The translations under genes and the position numbers were made by a program. Below the pieces are notes generated by a model. The model saw only the letters and a list, made by a program, of their open reading frames with translations, ran no database searches and was not told the origin of the DNA. This document shows positions 1 to 8,338 of a stretch of DNA of 64,000 nt, piece by piece (the first letter of the stretch is position 1; each line of letters starts with the position of its first letter). Source of the stretch: Corynebacterium lujinxingii (GTDB lineage: Bacteria; Actinomycetota; Actinomycetes; Mycobacteriales; Mycobacteriaceae); NCBI RefSeq assembly GCF_014490555.1, contig NZ_CP061032.1, positions 2,046,001 to 2,110,000 on the forward strand. The letters run 5' to 3'.

Positions 1-786
1 CTGCTCCGGCATGTTCATCGCCGCGGCGTCCGGCGACTGATTAGCCACCCGGAACTGCCCCTGGAGCTGGTCGGCGGTGCGGCTAGCCAGGTCGGCGACG
101 CCGGAGTTGTTGTAGACGAACACCTCAGCGTTGCCGCTGTTGAGCTGCGCGCCCTGCGGTGCCGGTGCAGCCGGAGCCGGAGCCTGAGCGTCGCCGTCCC
201 GCGCATTGTCGTCCTGCGCGTTCGGGTCGCGCGGTGCGGTCTCGGACGCCGGCGCGTTCGGGTCGCGCGGTGCGGTCTCGGACGCCGGCGCGTTCGGGTC
301 CTGCGACGCGCCGGCCTGACCTTCCTGCTGCTGACCATCGGCCTGAGCCGGGGATGGGGCGACGACCTCGGTGGACGTGGAGGTCTCGGTGGAGGCGGCG
401 TTATCTGCGGCGTTGTCGTCGCCGCCCTTCTGCGTCATCGCCCACAGTGCCCAAAGCAGGAGCAGGGCGGCGACGGCAATAAGGATCATGGCGAGGCCGC
501 GACGGGGCAGGCCGCCCGCGGCGGCACCGGAACCAGCACCAGCGGCGACGGCGGTGGAGCCGCGGCGCTCCGTCTCCTCGGCTGGGGCATTGATGTAGTT
601 ACCGTCGACGTAATCGGAGCCCTCGTCGTAGTCGGGCTCGATGTAGTCGGCGTCGTCGTCGCGGCGGTGGGCGCCGCGGTAATCCTCGGGCTCGTCGACG
701 ATTTCGGCGTCGAGCGGCTCGTCGTAACGCGCGCTGTCGGTGGAGTCGTAATCGAAGGGTTCGTTGCCATCCTGGTCTCTAGTCAC
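1..786 (-). CDS. LytR C-terminal domain envelope protein (3' end beyond window)
   Basis: The frame from GTG 786 reads as an acidic cytoplasmic N-terminus rich in Asp and Tyr (about residues 1-70), an Ala/Gly linker, one membrane helix (LAMILIAVAALLLLWALWAM, about residues 100-119), a Pro/Ala/Gln-rich extracellular linker and then the start of a LytR_C fold (AEVFVYNNSGVADLA). This matches single-pass LytR_C proteins of actinobacteria, such as the M. tuberculosis Rv0431 type, whose role in the envelope is poorly defined. The stop lies left of base 1. A second in-frame GTG at 804 is possible; neither start has a clear ribosome site. It is followed upstream by DUF3263 and def, as I recall for mycobacteria. 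The family call is good, the function is not known. Confidence 0.8.
   Translation of the reverse strand, partial: MTRDQDGNEPFDYDSTDSARYDEPLDAEIVDEPEDYRGAHRRDDDADYIEPDYDEGSDYVDGNYINAPAEETERRGSTAVAAGAGSGAAAGGLPRRGLAMILIAVAALLLLWALWAMTQKGGDDNAADNAASTETSTSTEVVAPSPAQADGQQQEGQAGASQDPNAPASETAPRDPNAPASETAPRDPNAQDDNARDGDAQAPAPAAPAPQGAQLNSGNAEVFVYNNSGVADLASRTADQLQGQFRVANQSPDAAAMNMPEQ
229..300. repeat. Perfect 36-bp tandem duplication inside the LytR_C gene
   Basis: Bases 229-264 and 265-300 are identical. They encode two copies of the 12-residue unit DPNAPASETAPR in the extracellular linker. Because the unit is a multiple of three, gain or loss would change linker length without a frameshift. Confidence 0.9.
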
Positions 787-836
787 ATCGGCAACTCTAA
801 CCACAGGAAGTTACAAAGGTGGGGCAACACACCGTG

Positions 837-1043
837 TTAGGCGTCGCGAAGCCTCTGCAGCCGGCGCACGAGTTGGGGCTCGGCCGCAAGCGCCTCCGAG
901 TTGTCCAGGAGGATGTTTAGGCGCTGGTAGTAGCGGATCGGCGACATGCCCAGTTCGGTGCGGATGGCGTCCTCGCGGGCACCGAGCGAACGCGGGGCTC
1001 GGGCGGCGAAGCGGAGCACGGCGAGGTCGGTGTCGGTAAGCAT
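837..1043 (-). CDS. DUF3263 family small protein
   Basis: A 68-residue protein starting MLTDTDLAVLRFAARAP and ending RRLQRLRDA. The motif GMSPIRYYQRLNILLD is typical of DUF3263, a small helical family found in actinobacteria with a winged-helix-like look; its function is not established. It is divergent from def with only 15 bases between the start codons, so the two must share a tiny promoter region. TAATATATT at 1047-1055 is the obvious AT-rich promoter core there. The homologue Rv0430 sits beside def in M. tuberculosis. A longer frame runs upstream through def but is only its antisense shadow. Confidence 0.8.
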   Translation of the reverse strand: MLTDTDLAVLRFAARAPRSLGAREDAIRTELGMSPIRYYQRLNILLDNSEALAAEPQLVRRLQRLRDA

Positions 1044-1058
1044 GCCTAATATATTGGC

Positions 1059-1631
1059 ATGACCATCCGACCCATCGTTATCCACGGCGACCCTGTGCTG
1101 CACGAACCGACCAAGGAAGTCACCCAGCCAGTCGAGGAGCTCCAGGAGCTCATCGCCGACATGCACGAGACCATGGACGCGGCCAACGGTGTCGGCCTCG
1201 CCGCGAACCAGATCGGCGTGCCGCTGCGCCTGTTCGTCTACCACTGCCCCGACGGCGACGAGATGCGCCGCGGCACCGTGATCAACCCGGTGCTGGAGAC
1301 CTCCGAGATCCCGAAGACCATGCCCGCCGACGACGGCAGCGAGGAGGAAGGCTGCCTGTCCGTGCCGGGCTACGGCTGGCCGACCGGCCGCGCGGACTGG
1401 GCGAAGGTGACCGGGCTGGACGAGAACGGCAACCCGATCGAGGTCGAGGGCACCGGCTTTTTCGCCCGCTGTCTGCAGCACGAGACCGGCCACCTCGACG
1501 GCTATCTCTACACCGACGTGCTCACCGGCCGGTTTAAGAAGGAAGCCAAACGCGTGATCCGCGACAACGGCTGGAAGGAAGCCGGCAACACCTGGATGCC
1601 GGGCGAGGACGAGGACCCGTTCGGCCACTAG
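1059..1631 (+). CDS. def: Peptide deformylase
   Basis: Removes the N-formyl group from nascent proteins in the cytoplasm. All three deformylase motifs are visible in the 190 residues: GVGLAANQ at 44-51, EGCLS at 97-101 and QHETGH at 140-145. Zinc or iron ligands are therefore Cys99, His141 and His145, with Glu142 as the catalytic residue. The third motif reads HETGH rather than the commoner HExDH. Start ATG 1059 sits just after an AT-rich TAATATATT, so the transcript is probably leaderless. Divergent from DUF3263. Confidence 0.96.
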   Translation: MTIRPIVIHGDPVLHEPTKEVTQPVEELQELIADMHETMDAANGVGLAANQIGVPLRLFVYHCPDGDEMRRGTVINPVLETSEIPKTMPADDGSEEEGCLSVPGYGWPTGRADWAKVTGLDENGNPIEVEGTGFFARCLQHETGHLDGYLYTDVLTGRFKKEAKRVIRDNGWKEAGNTWMPGEDEDPFGH

Positions 1632-1676
1632 TTCGCGCTATGATGCGTGGGACTGTCTATTTTTCCGGAGGCCCCC

Positions 1677-2585
1677 ATGCGCATCACCGCTGCCATCGCC
1701 GCGACGGCGCTCACGCTGACCACCCCCGCAGCGCCTGAAAGCGAGCTCGAAGCGTTGCTTGACGACGTCACCGCCACCCGCACCACCTCCCTCGACGCCC
1801 TCGAGGACGCCGACGGTGACGACGAGGTCCGCGAGATCCTCACCGAGTGGCGCAAAGACCTCATCGACGCCGCCGACACCGTCGCCGACCTGCGCGAAGA
1901 CGCCGGCGAGCTGACCGAGGACGAGGAAGCGGAGTTCGACGACGCCGCCGACGCCATCAAGGCAGAGCGCGCCGGCGTGCGCAAACTCCGCGCGGAGCTG
2001 TTGCTTGACGACGACACCGTGGTCGTCCCCACCGCCGCCGAGGAACTCTCCGGCCTCTACGGCACCACCTTCTTCGACGCCCTAGAGCGCTCGGAGGACG
2101 GCGACGTGCGCATCGTCTACGCCATCCCGGGCGCGGACACCACTACCACCGAGCCGACCGTGACCGCCGAGCCGACCCCGGCTGCCACCAACCTGCGCCT
2201 GCGCGCCGAGCGCATGCAGGAAACCACCACAGAAACCTCCACCGAGTCGAGCCCGTCGAGCAGCGAGTCCAGCACCGAGACCTCCCCGACGGAGACGACG
2301 GAGTCATCCACAACTACCTCCTCCTCATCCCCTTCGACCACTTCCTCCAGCTCGACTGCCCCGTCGATCATGCAGAACCGCACCACGTCGGCGACGTCGA
2401 CGACGAGTAAGAGCACGACGCGCTCGTCGTCAAGCACGTCGCGCACCACCACGACGAGCAACGAACGCGACGACGACCTCGCCGACACCGGCACCCCGAT
2501 GCGCGGCCTGATTGGGCTGGGCGCGCTGGCGCTGCTGGCCGGCGTCGCGTTCCTGCTGCCGGGTTCCCGCGCGGCGCGCCGCTAA
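1677..2585 (+). CDS. Secreted Ser/Thr-rich protein with LAxTG wall-sorting signal
   Basis: 302 residues. The start ATG 1677 is chosen over an upstream GTG at 1647 because GGAGG lies at 1667-1671. A hydrophobic N-terminus (AAIAATALTLTTPAAP) looks like a Sec signal without a strong basic region. Residues about 20-130 are acidic and helical, with coiled-coil-like Leu/Glu/Asp spacing. Residues about 150-265 are Ser/Thr-rich stalk. The C-terminus has LADTG, then a hydrophobic stretch (LIGLGALALLAGVAFLL) and a basic tail (GSRAARR), the layout of a sortase substrate. LAxTG is the signal preferred by class E sortases. No sortase gene is in the window. No named family recognised; ligand or role unknown. 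Confidence 0.7.
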   Translation: MRITAAIAATALTLTTPAAPESELEALLDDVTATRTTSLDALEDADGDDEVREILTEWRKDLIDAADTVADLREDAGELTEDEEAEFDDAADAIKAERAGVRKLRAELLLDDDTVVVPTAAEELSGLYGTTFFDALERSEDGDVRIVYAIPGADTTTTEPTVTAEPTPAATNLRLRAERMQETTTETSTESSPSSSESSTETSPTETTESSTTTSSSSPSTTSSSSTAPSIMQNRTTSATSTTSKSTTRSSSSTSRTTTTSNERDDDLADTGTPMRGLIGLGALALLAGVAFLLPGSRAARR

Positions 2586-2588
2586 ACC

Positions 2589-3185
2589 GTGTCGCGCATT
2601 TTCCGCTCGGACGACGTGGTGGTCGGCGACCGCGTCGTGGTCCGGCAACGCCGCGGCGAGCACGCTAGCGACATCGTCGGCCACGTCGTCTCCCTCGACC
2701 CGCTGGTGGTGCGCCCGCAGGAGGTCGGCGGCTTCCCGTCGTCCAAGGAGGCGATCCGGGTGGACAACGTGCACATCATCAAAAAACTGTCCGCCCGCAC
2801 CGTCCGCAACTCCGAAATCCGCTCGCTCGAGCGCAAGCTTGCCGATGACCTCCCCACCACCGATGAAGCCTGGGCCGAAGGCTGGCTGATGCGCACCGGC
2901 GACACCGACGAGGCGAACTCCGCGGTCCCGCTGGGGCCCTCCGCGGGCCTGCAACCGGTGCCGATCGACACCATCCGCGCGTTCTACCGCGAGCGGAACC
3001 TGCCAGTGCGGCTGCTGATCCCGGAGCGCATCGGCAAGCCGGCGCTGAAGCTTCTCGACGACACGTGGACACTCGCCGAAGAACAAATCGCTTGGGTGGA
3101 CGGGGGCCGGTACGGGGTGTCGTCGCTAAGCGAACTGCCTGGTGGCGCACTCGAACACCACCGTCGGCGGCTGGCGCTAGGCTAG
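2589..3185 (+). CDS. Conserved protein resembling the N-terminal part of Rv0428c
   Basis: 198 residues from GTG 2589, three bases after the previous stop, so translation is probably coupled. The first ~70 residues (VVVGDRVVVRQRRGEHASDIVGHVVSL...) look like an SH3-type beta barrel. The rest carries a second small domain with an IRAFYRERNLPVRLLIPE segment. M. tuberculosis Rv0428c, also between def and xthA, has a similar N-terminus followed by a GNAT acetyltransferase domain. Here the protein stops before any GNAT motif, so acetyltransferase activity should not be inferred. It runs 4 bases before xthA and is probably co-transcribed. Confidence 0.65.
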   Translation: MSRIFRSDDVVVGDRVVVRQRRGEHASDIVGHVVSLDPLVVRPQEVGGFPSSKEAIRVDNVHIIKKLSARTVRNSEIRSLERKLADDLPTTDEAWAEGWLMRTGDTDEANSAVPLGPSAGLQPVPIDTIRAFYRERNLPVRLLIPERIGKPALKLLDDTWTLAEEQIAWVDGGRYGVSSLSELPGGALEHHRRRLALG

Positions 3186-3189
3186 GCGC

Positions 3190-3981
3190 ATGCGAATCGC
3201 CACCTGGAACGTGAACTCCGTGCGCACCCGCGCGGAACGCATCGCCGCATTCCTGGAGCGCAACGACGTGGACGTGCTCGCGATGCAGGAAACCAAAACC
3301 GCGGACGCGAAATTCCCCTACGCCACCTTCGAAACCGCAGGCTACGAGGTCGCGCACGTGGGGGTCAGCCAGTGGAACGGGGTGGCCATCGCCTCGCGGG
3401 TGGGCCTGGCCAACGTGCGCGATGCCTTCGACCGCCAGCCCGAGTTTGCGAAGAAAGGCACACCGGAGGTGGAGGCGCGCGCCGTCGGCGCCAACTGCGG
3501 CGGGGTCGAGGTGTGGAGCCTCTACGTGCCCAACGGCCGCGAAATCGGCGACCCGCACTACGACTACAAACTGCAGTTCCTCTGGTCGCTCGCCGACACC
3601 GTCCGCCCCGGCGGCATGCAGGTTTTCATGGGCGACTTCAACGTCGCACCGCGCGACCAGGATGTGTGGGACGTCTCCTGGTTCGAAGGCAAAACGCATG
3701 TCACCGAACCCGAGCGAGCCGCGTTCCAGATGCTGCTCGAGGCCGGCCTGTACGAAATCGAACACGACTCGCAGTACACCTTCTGGGACTACAAATCCAT
3801 GCGCTTCCAGCACAACGAAGGCATGCTCATCGACTTCCAGCTCGCCACCGCCCCCATGCGCGACCTGGTGCAACAGGCCTGGGTGGACATCGACGAGCGC
3901 CGCGGCAAAGGCGCCTCCGACCACGCGCCCGTGATCGTGGACTACGACACCCGCGGCCTGGCCTACGACGAGGTGCGATGA
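3190..3981 (+). CDS. xthA: Exodeoxyribonuclease III
   Basis: 263-residue AP endonuclease / 3'-5' exonuclease of the EEP fold for base-excision repair. Visible family motifs are IATWNVNSVR at the N-terminus (Asn7), MQETK with metal-binding Glu34, GDFNVAPRDQDVWD with the Asp/Asn catalytic pair, and GKGASDHAPVIVDY near the C-terminus with the Asp-His pair. It follows the Rv0428c-like gene by 4 bases and overlaps cls in an ATGA. This gives a probable four- or five-gene run on the plus strand. Confidence 0.95.
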   Translation: MRIATWNVNSVRTRAERIAAFLERNDVDVLAMQETKTADAKFPYATFETAGYEVAHVGVSQWNGVAIASRVGLANVRDAFDRQPEFAKKGTPEVEARAVGANCGGVEVWSLYVPNGREIGDPHYDYKLQFLWSLADTVRPGGMQVFMGDFNVAPRDQDVWDVSWFEGKTHVTEPERAAFQMLLEAGLYEIEHDSQYTFWDYKSMRFQHNEGMLIDFQLATAPMRDLVQQAWVDIDERRGKGASDHAPVIVDYDTRGLAYDEVR

Positions 3982-5432
3982 ACTTCGACCTGTCCTGGTG
4001 GCAGTTCGCGGCCATGCTCGTGGACTACACCATCAAATTCATCATGATCGGTGTGGTGCCGGGCGGGCGCAAGCCGTCGTCTGCAAACGCGTGGCTGCTG
4101 CTCATCCTCCTGCTGCCGTTCGTCGGCCTGCCGCTATACCTGCTCATGGGCTCGACGTTCGTGTCGCGGCGCCGCCACCGCATCCAAGTCGAGGCGCGCC
4201 GCAACATCGACGACATCAACCTCGGCGTGCCCGACCTCACCGCCGGCCTGCCTGCCGAAACTGCCGCGGTGGTCCGTCTCAACCGCGCACTGACCGGCTA
4301 CCCCGCCGTCCCTGGCGACGTGCGCGCCCTGTGGACCGACTACCGCAAAACGATGCACCGCATCGCATCGCTTATCGACGACGCCACCACCACCGTCAAC
4401 ATCGAAATCTACGCCGTCGCCTGGGACGACACCACCGACGTGGTCTTCCAAGCCATCGAACGCGCCGTCGCCCGTGGCGTGCACGTGCGCCTCCTGTTCG
4501 ACCACATCGGCTCCCAGAAATACCCCGGCTTTCGGCGTCTGAAAAAGCGGCTCACCGACATCGGCGTGGACTGGCACATGATGCTGCCGCTCGACCCGCT
4601 GCACGGCCGCTGGCGACGCCCCGACCTGCGCAACCACCGCAAACTCGTCGTCGTCGATTCGCGTGTGGCATTTCTGGGCTCCTTCAACCTCATCGACCGC
4701 GGCTACCTCATCCGCCGCCACGTGCGCGCCGGCCGTCAATGGGTCGACGCCTTCGTGGAATTGGAAGGGTCCATCGTGGCGTCGACCGAGTCCATGTTTG
4801 CGGTGGACTGGTACACGGAATCTGGGGAGGTGATTGCGCAGCGGGCGGTTGAGGGGTCGTCGGCAAGCGCTAATGTGCTCCAACTCGTCCCCTCGGGCCC
4901 CGGGTACTTCACCGAGCCGAACCTGCGCATGTTCGTGTCCATGATCCACAACGCCAAAGAGCGCATCACGCTGTGCTCGCCGTACTTCGTGCCCGAGGAA
5001 TCGCTTCTCGAGGCCATCACCTCCGCCTGTTACCGCGGCGTACGCGTCGACCTGCTCGTCTCCGCCAAATCCGACCAATTCATGGTCCACCACGCGCAAT
5101 CCGCCTACTACGAGCAACTTTTGAAAGCCGGCGTGCGCATCTGGGAGTTCCCCGCGCCGTTCGTGCTGCACACGAAGTTCATGCTTATCGACGACCACCT
5201 GCCCACCTCCGTCGCCGTCGTCGGCTCCTCCAACATGGACATCCGTTCCTTCACCCTGAACTACGAATCGTCCCTGTTCGTCGCCTCTGGGTCGCTGTTG
5301 TCGATGCTGTCTGCGCTGGGTGCGCGCTATCTGGCCGTCTCGCGCGAGTTGACGCTGGAGCGGTGGGCGCAACGGCCCTGGTACCGGCGCTACATTGACA
5401 ACGTGCTGAAACTGACCTCGGCCCTGCAGTAG
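3978..5432 (+). CDS. cls: Cardiolipin synthase (phospholipase D family)
   Basis: 484 residues. Two N-terminal membrane helices (about residues 8-28 and 38-57) are followed by two phospholipase-D domains. The HKD motifs are complete: His220/Lys222/Asp227 (HRKLVVVD then GSFN) and His398/Lys400/Asp405 (HTKFMLID then GSSN). The family transfers phosphatidyl groups to make cardiolipin at the inner membrane. The ATG at 3978 overlaps the xthA stop. Two exact copies of the dispersed 13-mer GCTTATCGACGAC fall inside this gene. Confidence 0.94.
   Translation: MNFDLSWWQFAAMLVDYTIKFIMIGVVPGGRKPSSANAWLLLILLLPFVGLPLYLLMGSTFVSRRRHRIQVEARRNIDDINLGVPDLTAGLPAETAAVVRLNRALTGYPAVPGDVRALWTDYRKTMHRIASLIDDATTTVNIEIYAVAWDDTTDVVFQAIERAVARGVHVRLLFDHIGSQKYPGFRRLKKRLTDIGVDWHMMLPLDPLHGRWRRPDLRNHRKLVVVDSRVAFLGSFNLIDRGYLIRRHVRAGRQWVDAFVELEGSIVASTESMFAVDWYTESGEVIAQRAVEGSSASANVLQLVPSGPGYFTEPNLRMFVSMIHNAKERITLCSPYFVPEESLLEAITSACYRGVRVDLLVSAKSDQFMVHHAQSAYYEQLLKAGVRIWEFPAPFVLHTKFMLIDDHLPTSVAVVGSSNMDIRSFTLNYESSLFVASGSLLSMLSALGARYLAVSRELTLERWAQRPWYRRYIDNVLKLTSALQ
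4370..4382 (+). repeat. Dispersed 13-mer GCTTATCGACGAC, copy 1
   Basis: Exact copy inside cls, read as Ser-Leu-Ile-Asp-Asp in the coding frame. A related GTCGTCGGCAAGC lies at 4856-4868 in the same gene. Confidence 0.85.
5183..5195 (+). repeat. Dispersed 13-mer GCTTATCGACGAC, copy 2
   Basis: Exact copy inside cls that supplies part of the second HKD motif (Met-Leu-Ile-Asp-Asp), so selection on the protein may partly explain this one. Confidence 0.8.
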
Positions 5433-5538
5433 GGGTGGCGCTGACGGTGTCCCTGCCCTTGCCTCCCGGTGCCCGCGTTCCCCGTGTGCCCGCGCCACAC
5501 CAGCCCCTCCAGCCCCACCCGTGTTCCTGTACCGCCAA

Positions 5539-5603
5539 ATGGCGCATTGTGGGTGGCGCATTTCGGCTCAAATCGACCAAATGCGCCATCCACAATGCGC
5601 CAT
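5539..5603. repeat. Palindromic repeat family A, copy 1
   Basis: Arms 5539-5563 and 5579-5603 are 25 bases each with one mismatch, around a 15-base loop. Arms begin ATGGCGCATTGTGGG. It lies in the 185-base gap between cls and the convergent DUF559 gene and could also act as a terminator for both, though there is no T-run. The remainder of the gap (5433-5538) shows nothing recognisable. Confidence 0.85.
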
Positions 5604-5617
5604 CTATGCCCAAACAC

Positions 5618-6526
5618 TCACCAGGGAGGCAGCGCCGGGACCGATACCGGCCCCGTCATCTCAGACTTCTTCTTCGCATTCACAATCCGTCGCAGCACTT
5701 CCGTCTCACCCATATTCATCTCCTTGGGGGTGATGCGAATGATCCAGTACCCCATCTCACGCAGACGATTTTCGCGCTCGATGTGCTTAAGCGCTGCGTC
5801 CGGGTTGTCTTTAAACTTCGCTCGGCCGTCGATCTCAATAATCAAGGTTCCCCAGAGCAAATCCACCCTGTACGGTCCGATACGCATTTGTTCTTGCGGA
5901 AAGATGCCGTTCCGGTTGAGGAGCTGCCTCACCAGTGATTCATATGGAGACTCCGCAAGGGTCGAAGACCCCTCGAGCGCATGACGAGCGTTTTCAATCC
6001 CCCGTTTGCCCACAAGTCTGTGGACCGTCTCCTCCAACTCCGTCCGGATTTGCGCTTCAAGGAACGGCGGTTGGTTGTAGAAGAGGCTGTCCATCGCAAC
6101 GATTCCCTCTTTCACGCCGTGCCATCGCGCGATATCGACCGCGGTACGCACCGGCCTGGTGACGCTGACCTCGCCCTGGTCGCCGAGCGTGTCGATGTCT
6201 ATCTCTGAAAGCGTCATCCGCCGGTATGCCACACCTGGAGCCCGCTGTGAATGCCGAGGCACCCGGCTTTTCGGGTTTGCCAGCTCGATGTCGTACGACG
6301 ACGGAACCACCCAAAGTCCCGTCACTGTCGCAGCTGCCCGGCCGACGAGAACGGACGTGTACGTCGACGCCCCCACCGCCCAACACCGCAGGAATTGCTG
6401 TTCGTGGGGCGCTAACTGCCCCCACTGATCTCTAGGAACAAAGCGTGTCGACGATAACTTCACGCACACCTGCTCCGCAGCCTTCCCCCGGCCCACCAAT
6501 GTTCCAACTAAAGTTTTTCGGTCCAT
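5618..6526 (-). CDS. DUF559 (PD-(D/E)XK nuclease-like) protein
   Basis: 302 residues. The N-terminal ~180 residues resemble the AbiEi-like antitoxin region that often precedes DUF559 in actinobacteria (AAATVTGLWVVPSSYDIEL, RTAVDIAR). The C-terminal domain carries RVDLLWGTLIIEIDG, an Asp then Glu-Ile-Asp-Gly typical of the Vsr/DUF559 restriction-nuclease fold. Such genes are usually lone accessory genes of unproven role. A strong ribosome site (GGGAGGGGG) precedes ATG 6526. Family A palindromes lie on both sides, at 5539-5603 and 6597-6663. Codon use is less GC-rich than neighbours, which fits acquisition. Confidence 0.75.
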   Translation of the reverse strand: MDRKTLVGTLVGRGKAAEQVCVKLSSTRFVPRDQWGQLAPHEQQFLRCWAVGASTYTSVLVGRAAATVTGLWVVPSSYDIELANPKSRVPRHSQRAPGVAYRRMTLSEIDIDTLGDQGEVSVTRPVRTAVDIARWHGVKEGIVAMDSLFYNQPPFLEAQIRTELEETVHRLVGKRGIENARHALEGSSTLAESPYESLVRQLLNRNGIFPQEQMRIGPYRVDLLWGTLIIEIDGRAKFKDNPDAALKHIERENRLREMGYWIIRITPKEMNMGETEVLRRIVNAKKKSEMTGPVSVPALPPW

Positions 6527-6596
6527 GTTGCCCCCTCCCCCGAGACGGTCACGATTGTATCCCTGCGTGAGCCACTGCGCTGGTTGATAAAAGCTA

Positions 6597-6663
6597 GATG
6601 GCGCATCCTACATGGCACATTTCAGCAAAACATGCCGAAATGTACCGTGCAGAATGCGCCATC
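6597..6663. repeat. Palindromic repeat family A, copy 2
   Basis: Arms 6597-6623 and 6637-6663 are 27 bases with four mismatches, all transitions, around a 13-base loop. The right arm is identical over its full length to the right arm of copy 3 (13667 onward). It lies between the DUF559 gene start and the ABC permease stop. Confidence 0.85.
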
Positions 6664-6690
6664 CAGGCTGCAAACGCCCCCAAAAACCAC

Positions 6691-7422
6691 CTACGCGTCG
6701 CGCGCCTCCAGCGAGACCACGCCGGCGATCCACACCCCCACGGCCCACACTGCGAAGATGAGCAGGGACACGCCGAGGCCCCAATGCTGGGTCGGCTGGT
6801 TGGCCATAAACGCCATGAGGTTGCCAAATGGTAGGAACTTGGCCACGTCGGCGCCGAAGCGAGGAATGAGGCCGACGACGGTTTCGACGAGCAGCATCAG
6901 GCCCATCGCGATGACGATCACGCCGGAGGTGTTGCGCACGAGCCAGCCGAGGCCCTGGGTGAACATGGTGATCAGCGCCATGCCGAGGGGGACGGCCCAC
7001 AGTGCGCGCTGAGAGGCGGCGTTCGAGGGCCAGTTGGCGGGGACGGAGGCGGTGAGGTCGCCAAGCACGAACGCGGCGACGAGTCCGAGCAGCGAGACAA
7101 CGGCGGCGAGGACGGCCCCGAGCAGGAGTTTCGCCAGCGCCACCCGCCAGCGCTTGGGGGCGACGCGGAAGTTGGTGGCCGGGATGCCGAAGCGGTATTC
7201 GGTGGTCACGGTCATCGCAGCTTGCACGATGACGACGATGCCCACGGTCAGGCCCACGGACGCGACAACGGTCAGCGGCGCGTACGGCATGCCACTAATC
7301 CGCGAGGTGTATCCGAACAGCAGGCCGTACAGGGCGGAGAAGGCGATGATGAGCCCGGAGGTCCACCAGAAGGAGGCGGTGGTGCGCAGTTTGGTCCATT
7401 CGGCCGAGATGAGGTTAAGCAT
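6691..7422 (-). CDS. ABC-2 type transporter permease
   Basis: 243 residues with six hydrophobic segments starting at about residues 18, 50, 100, 145, 175 and 215, as usual for ABC-2 permeases. MLNLISAEWTKLRTTASFWW is the typical N-terminus of permeases paired with CcmA-like ATPases. The start codon overlaps the ATPase stop by 8 bases, so the two are translated together. The substrate is not shown by the sequence. Confidence 0.85.
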   Translation of the reverse strand: MLNLISAEWTKLRTTASFWWTSGLIIAFSALYGLLFGYTSRISGMPYAPLTVVASVGLTVGIVVIVQAAMTVTTEYRFGIPATNFRVAPKRWRVALAKLLLGAVLAAVVSLLGLVAAFVLGDLTASVPANWPSNAASQRALWAVPLGMALITMFTQGLGWLVRNTSGVIVIAMGLMLLVETVVGLIPRFGADVAKFLPFGNLMAFMANQPTQHWGLGVSLLIFAVWAVGVWIAGVVSLEARDA

Positions 7423-8338
7423 TGGGCACCTCCGCGGATACGTATTGGGCTTGGTCTTCGGTGGTTTGCATGTAGGCCTCCTCGAGTGAGGCGCGGCGCT
7501 CGGTAAGTTCGGCGAGCTGCACGCCGGCGTTGAAGGCGAGGGCGCCGATGGCGTCGGAGGAGCGGTCCGGGATTTCGAAGGCGGGGCGGCCCTCACTATC
7601 GACGACACGCTGGTAGGCCACCCCACCCAGCGCTGCTTCGAGCGCCTGGGGGTCAACCGCGCGCACGACGGTGGTCACGCCGGAGTTTTCGCGGATGAAC
7701 TCGGCGACGGAGGTGTCGGCGACGAGGCGGCCGCGGCCGATGATGATGAGGTTTTCGGCCGTTTGCGCCATCTCGGCGAGCAGGTGCGAGGACACCAGCA
7801 CGGTGCGCCCCTCGGCGGCCAGCGACTGGAGCAGGCCGCGCACCCAGCGGATGCCGGCGGGGTCGAGGCCGTTGACGGGCTCGTCGAGGATCAGGTATTC
7901 GGGGTCGCCAAGCAGCGCACCGGCGATGCCGAGGCGCTGGCCCATGCCGAGGGAGAAGCCGCCGACGCGTTTGCCTGCGACGTCGGTGAGGCCGACGAGG
8001 TCGAGGACTTCGTCGACACGCGAGCGCGGGATGCCGGCGGCCTGGGCCTGCCACAGCAGCGACGCGCGGGCGGAGCGGTTCGGGTGCACGCCCTTGGCGT
8101 CGAGCAGGGCCCCGACTTTTCGGGTGGGGTTGGGGATGTCGCGGTAGGCGGTGCCGTCGATAAGCGAGTGGCCCGCGGTGGGCTTATCCAGGCCCAGGAT
8201 CATGCGCATGGTGGTGGATTTACCTGCGCCGTTGGGGCCGAGAAAACCGGTGACCACGCCGGGTTTGACCGTGAACGTGAGGTCATCGACGGCTTGGACG
8301 GGTCCGTACCGTTTGGTCAGTCCTTGGACTTCAATCAT
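7415..8338 (-). CDS. ABC transporter ATP-binding protein
   Basis: 307 residues. Walker A GPNGAGKST at 34-42, signature FSLGMGQ at 128-134 and Walker B YLILDEP at 148-154. A ~90-residue C-terminal extension after residue 215 is typical of ABC-2 (DrrA/CcmA-like) ATPases. It overlaps the nudix gene upstream and the permease downstream by 8 bases each. Substrate unknown: multidrug, lipid or peptide export are all possible for this family. Confidence 0.92.
   Translation of the reverse strand: MIEVQGLTKRYGPVQAVDDLTFTVKPGVVTGFLGPNGAGKSTTMRMILGLDKPTAGHSLIDGTAYRDIPNPTRKVGALLDAKGVHPNRSARASLLWQAQAAGIPRSRVDEVLDLVGLTDVAGKRVGGFSLGMGQRLGIAGALLGDPEYLILDEPVNGLDPAGIRWVRGLLQSLAAEGRTVLVSSHLLAEMAQTAENLIIIGRGRLVADTSVAEFIRENSGVTTVVRAVDPQALEAALGGVAYQRVVDSEGRPAFEIPDRSSDAIGALAFNAGVQLAELTERRASLEEAYMQTTEDQAQYVSAEVPNA

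Noticed and set aside
15..770. Long minus-strand frames of Ser/Thr/Arg-rich protein at 15-338 and 486-770
   Set aside because: They are shadows of the LytR_C gene, whose true frame opens at GTG 786 and shows a membrane helix and LytR_C sequence.
3372..3977. In-frame extension of cls back to 3372
   Set aside because: It runs through xthA in another frame as Arg/Ala-rich nonsense; the real cls start is the ATGA overlap at 3978.
5539..5603. Reading family A palindromes as simple terminators
   Set aside because: They lack T-runs, recur with conserved arm sequence at three loci, and copy 2 lies between two genes on the same strand; a secondary terminator effect cannot be excluded.
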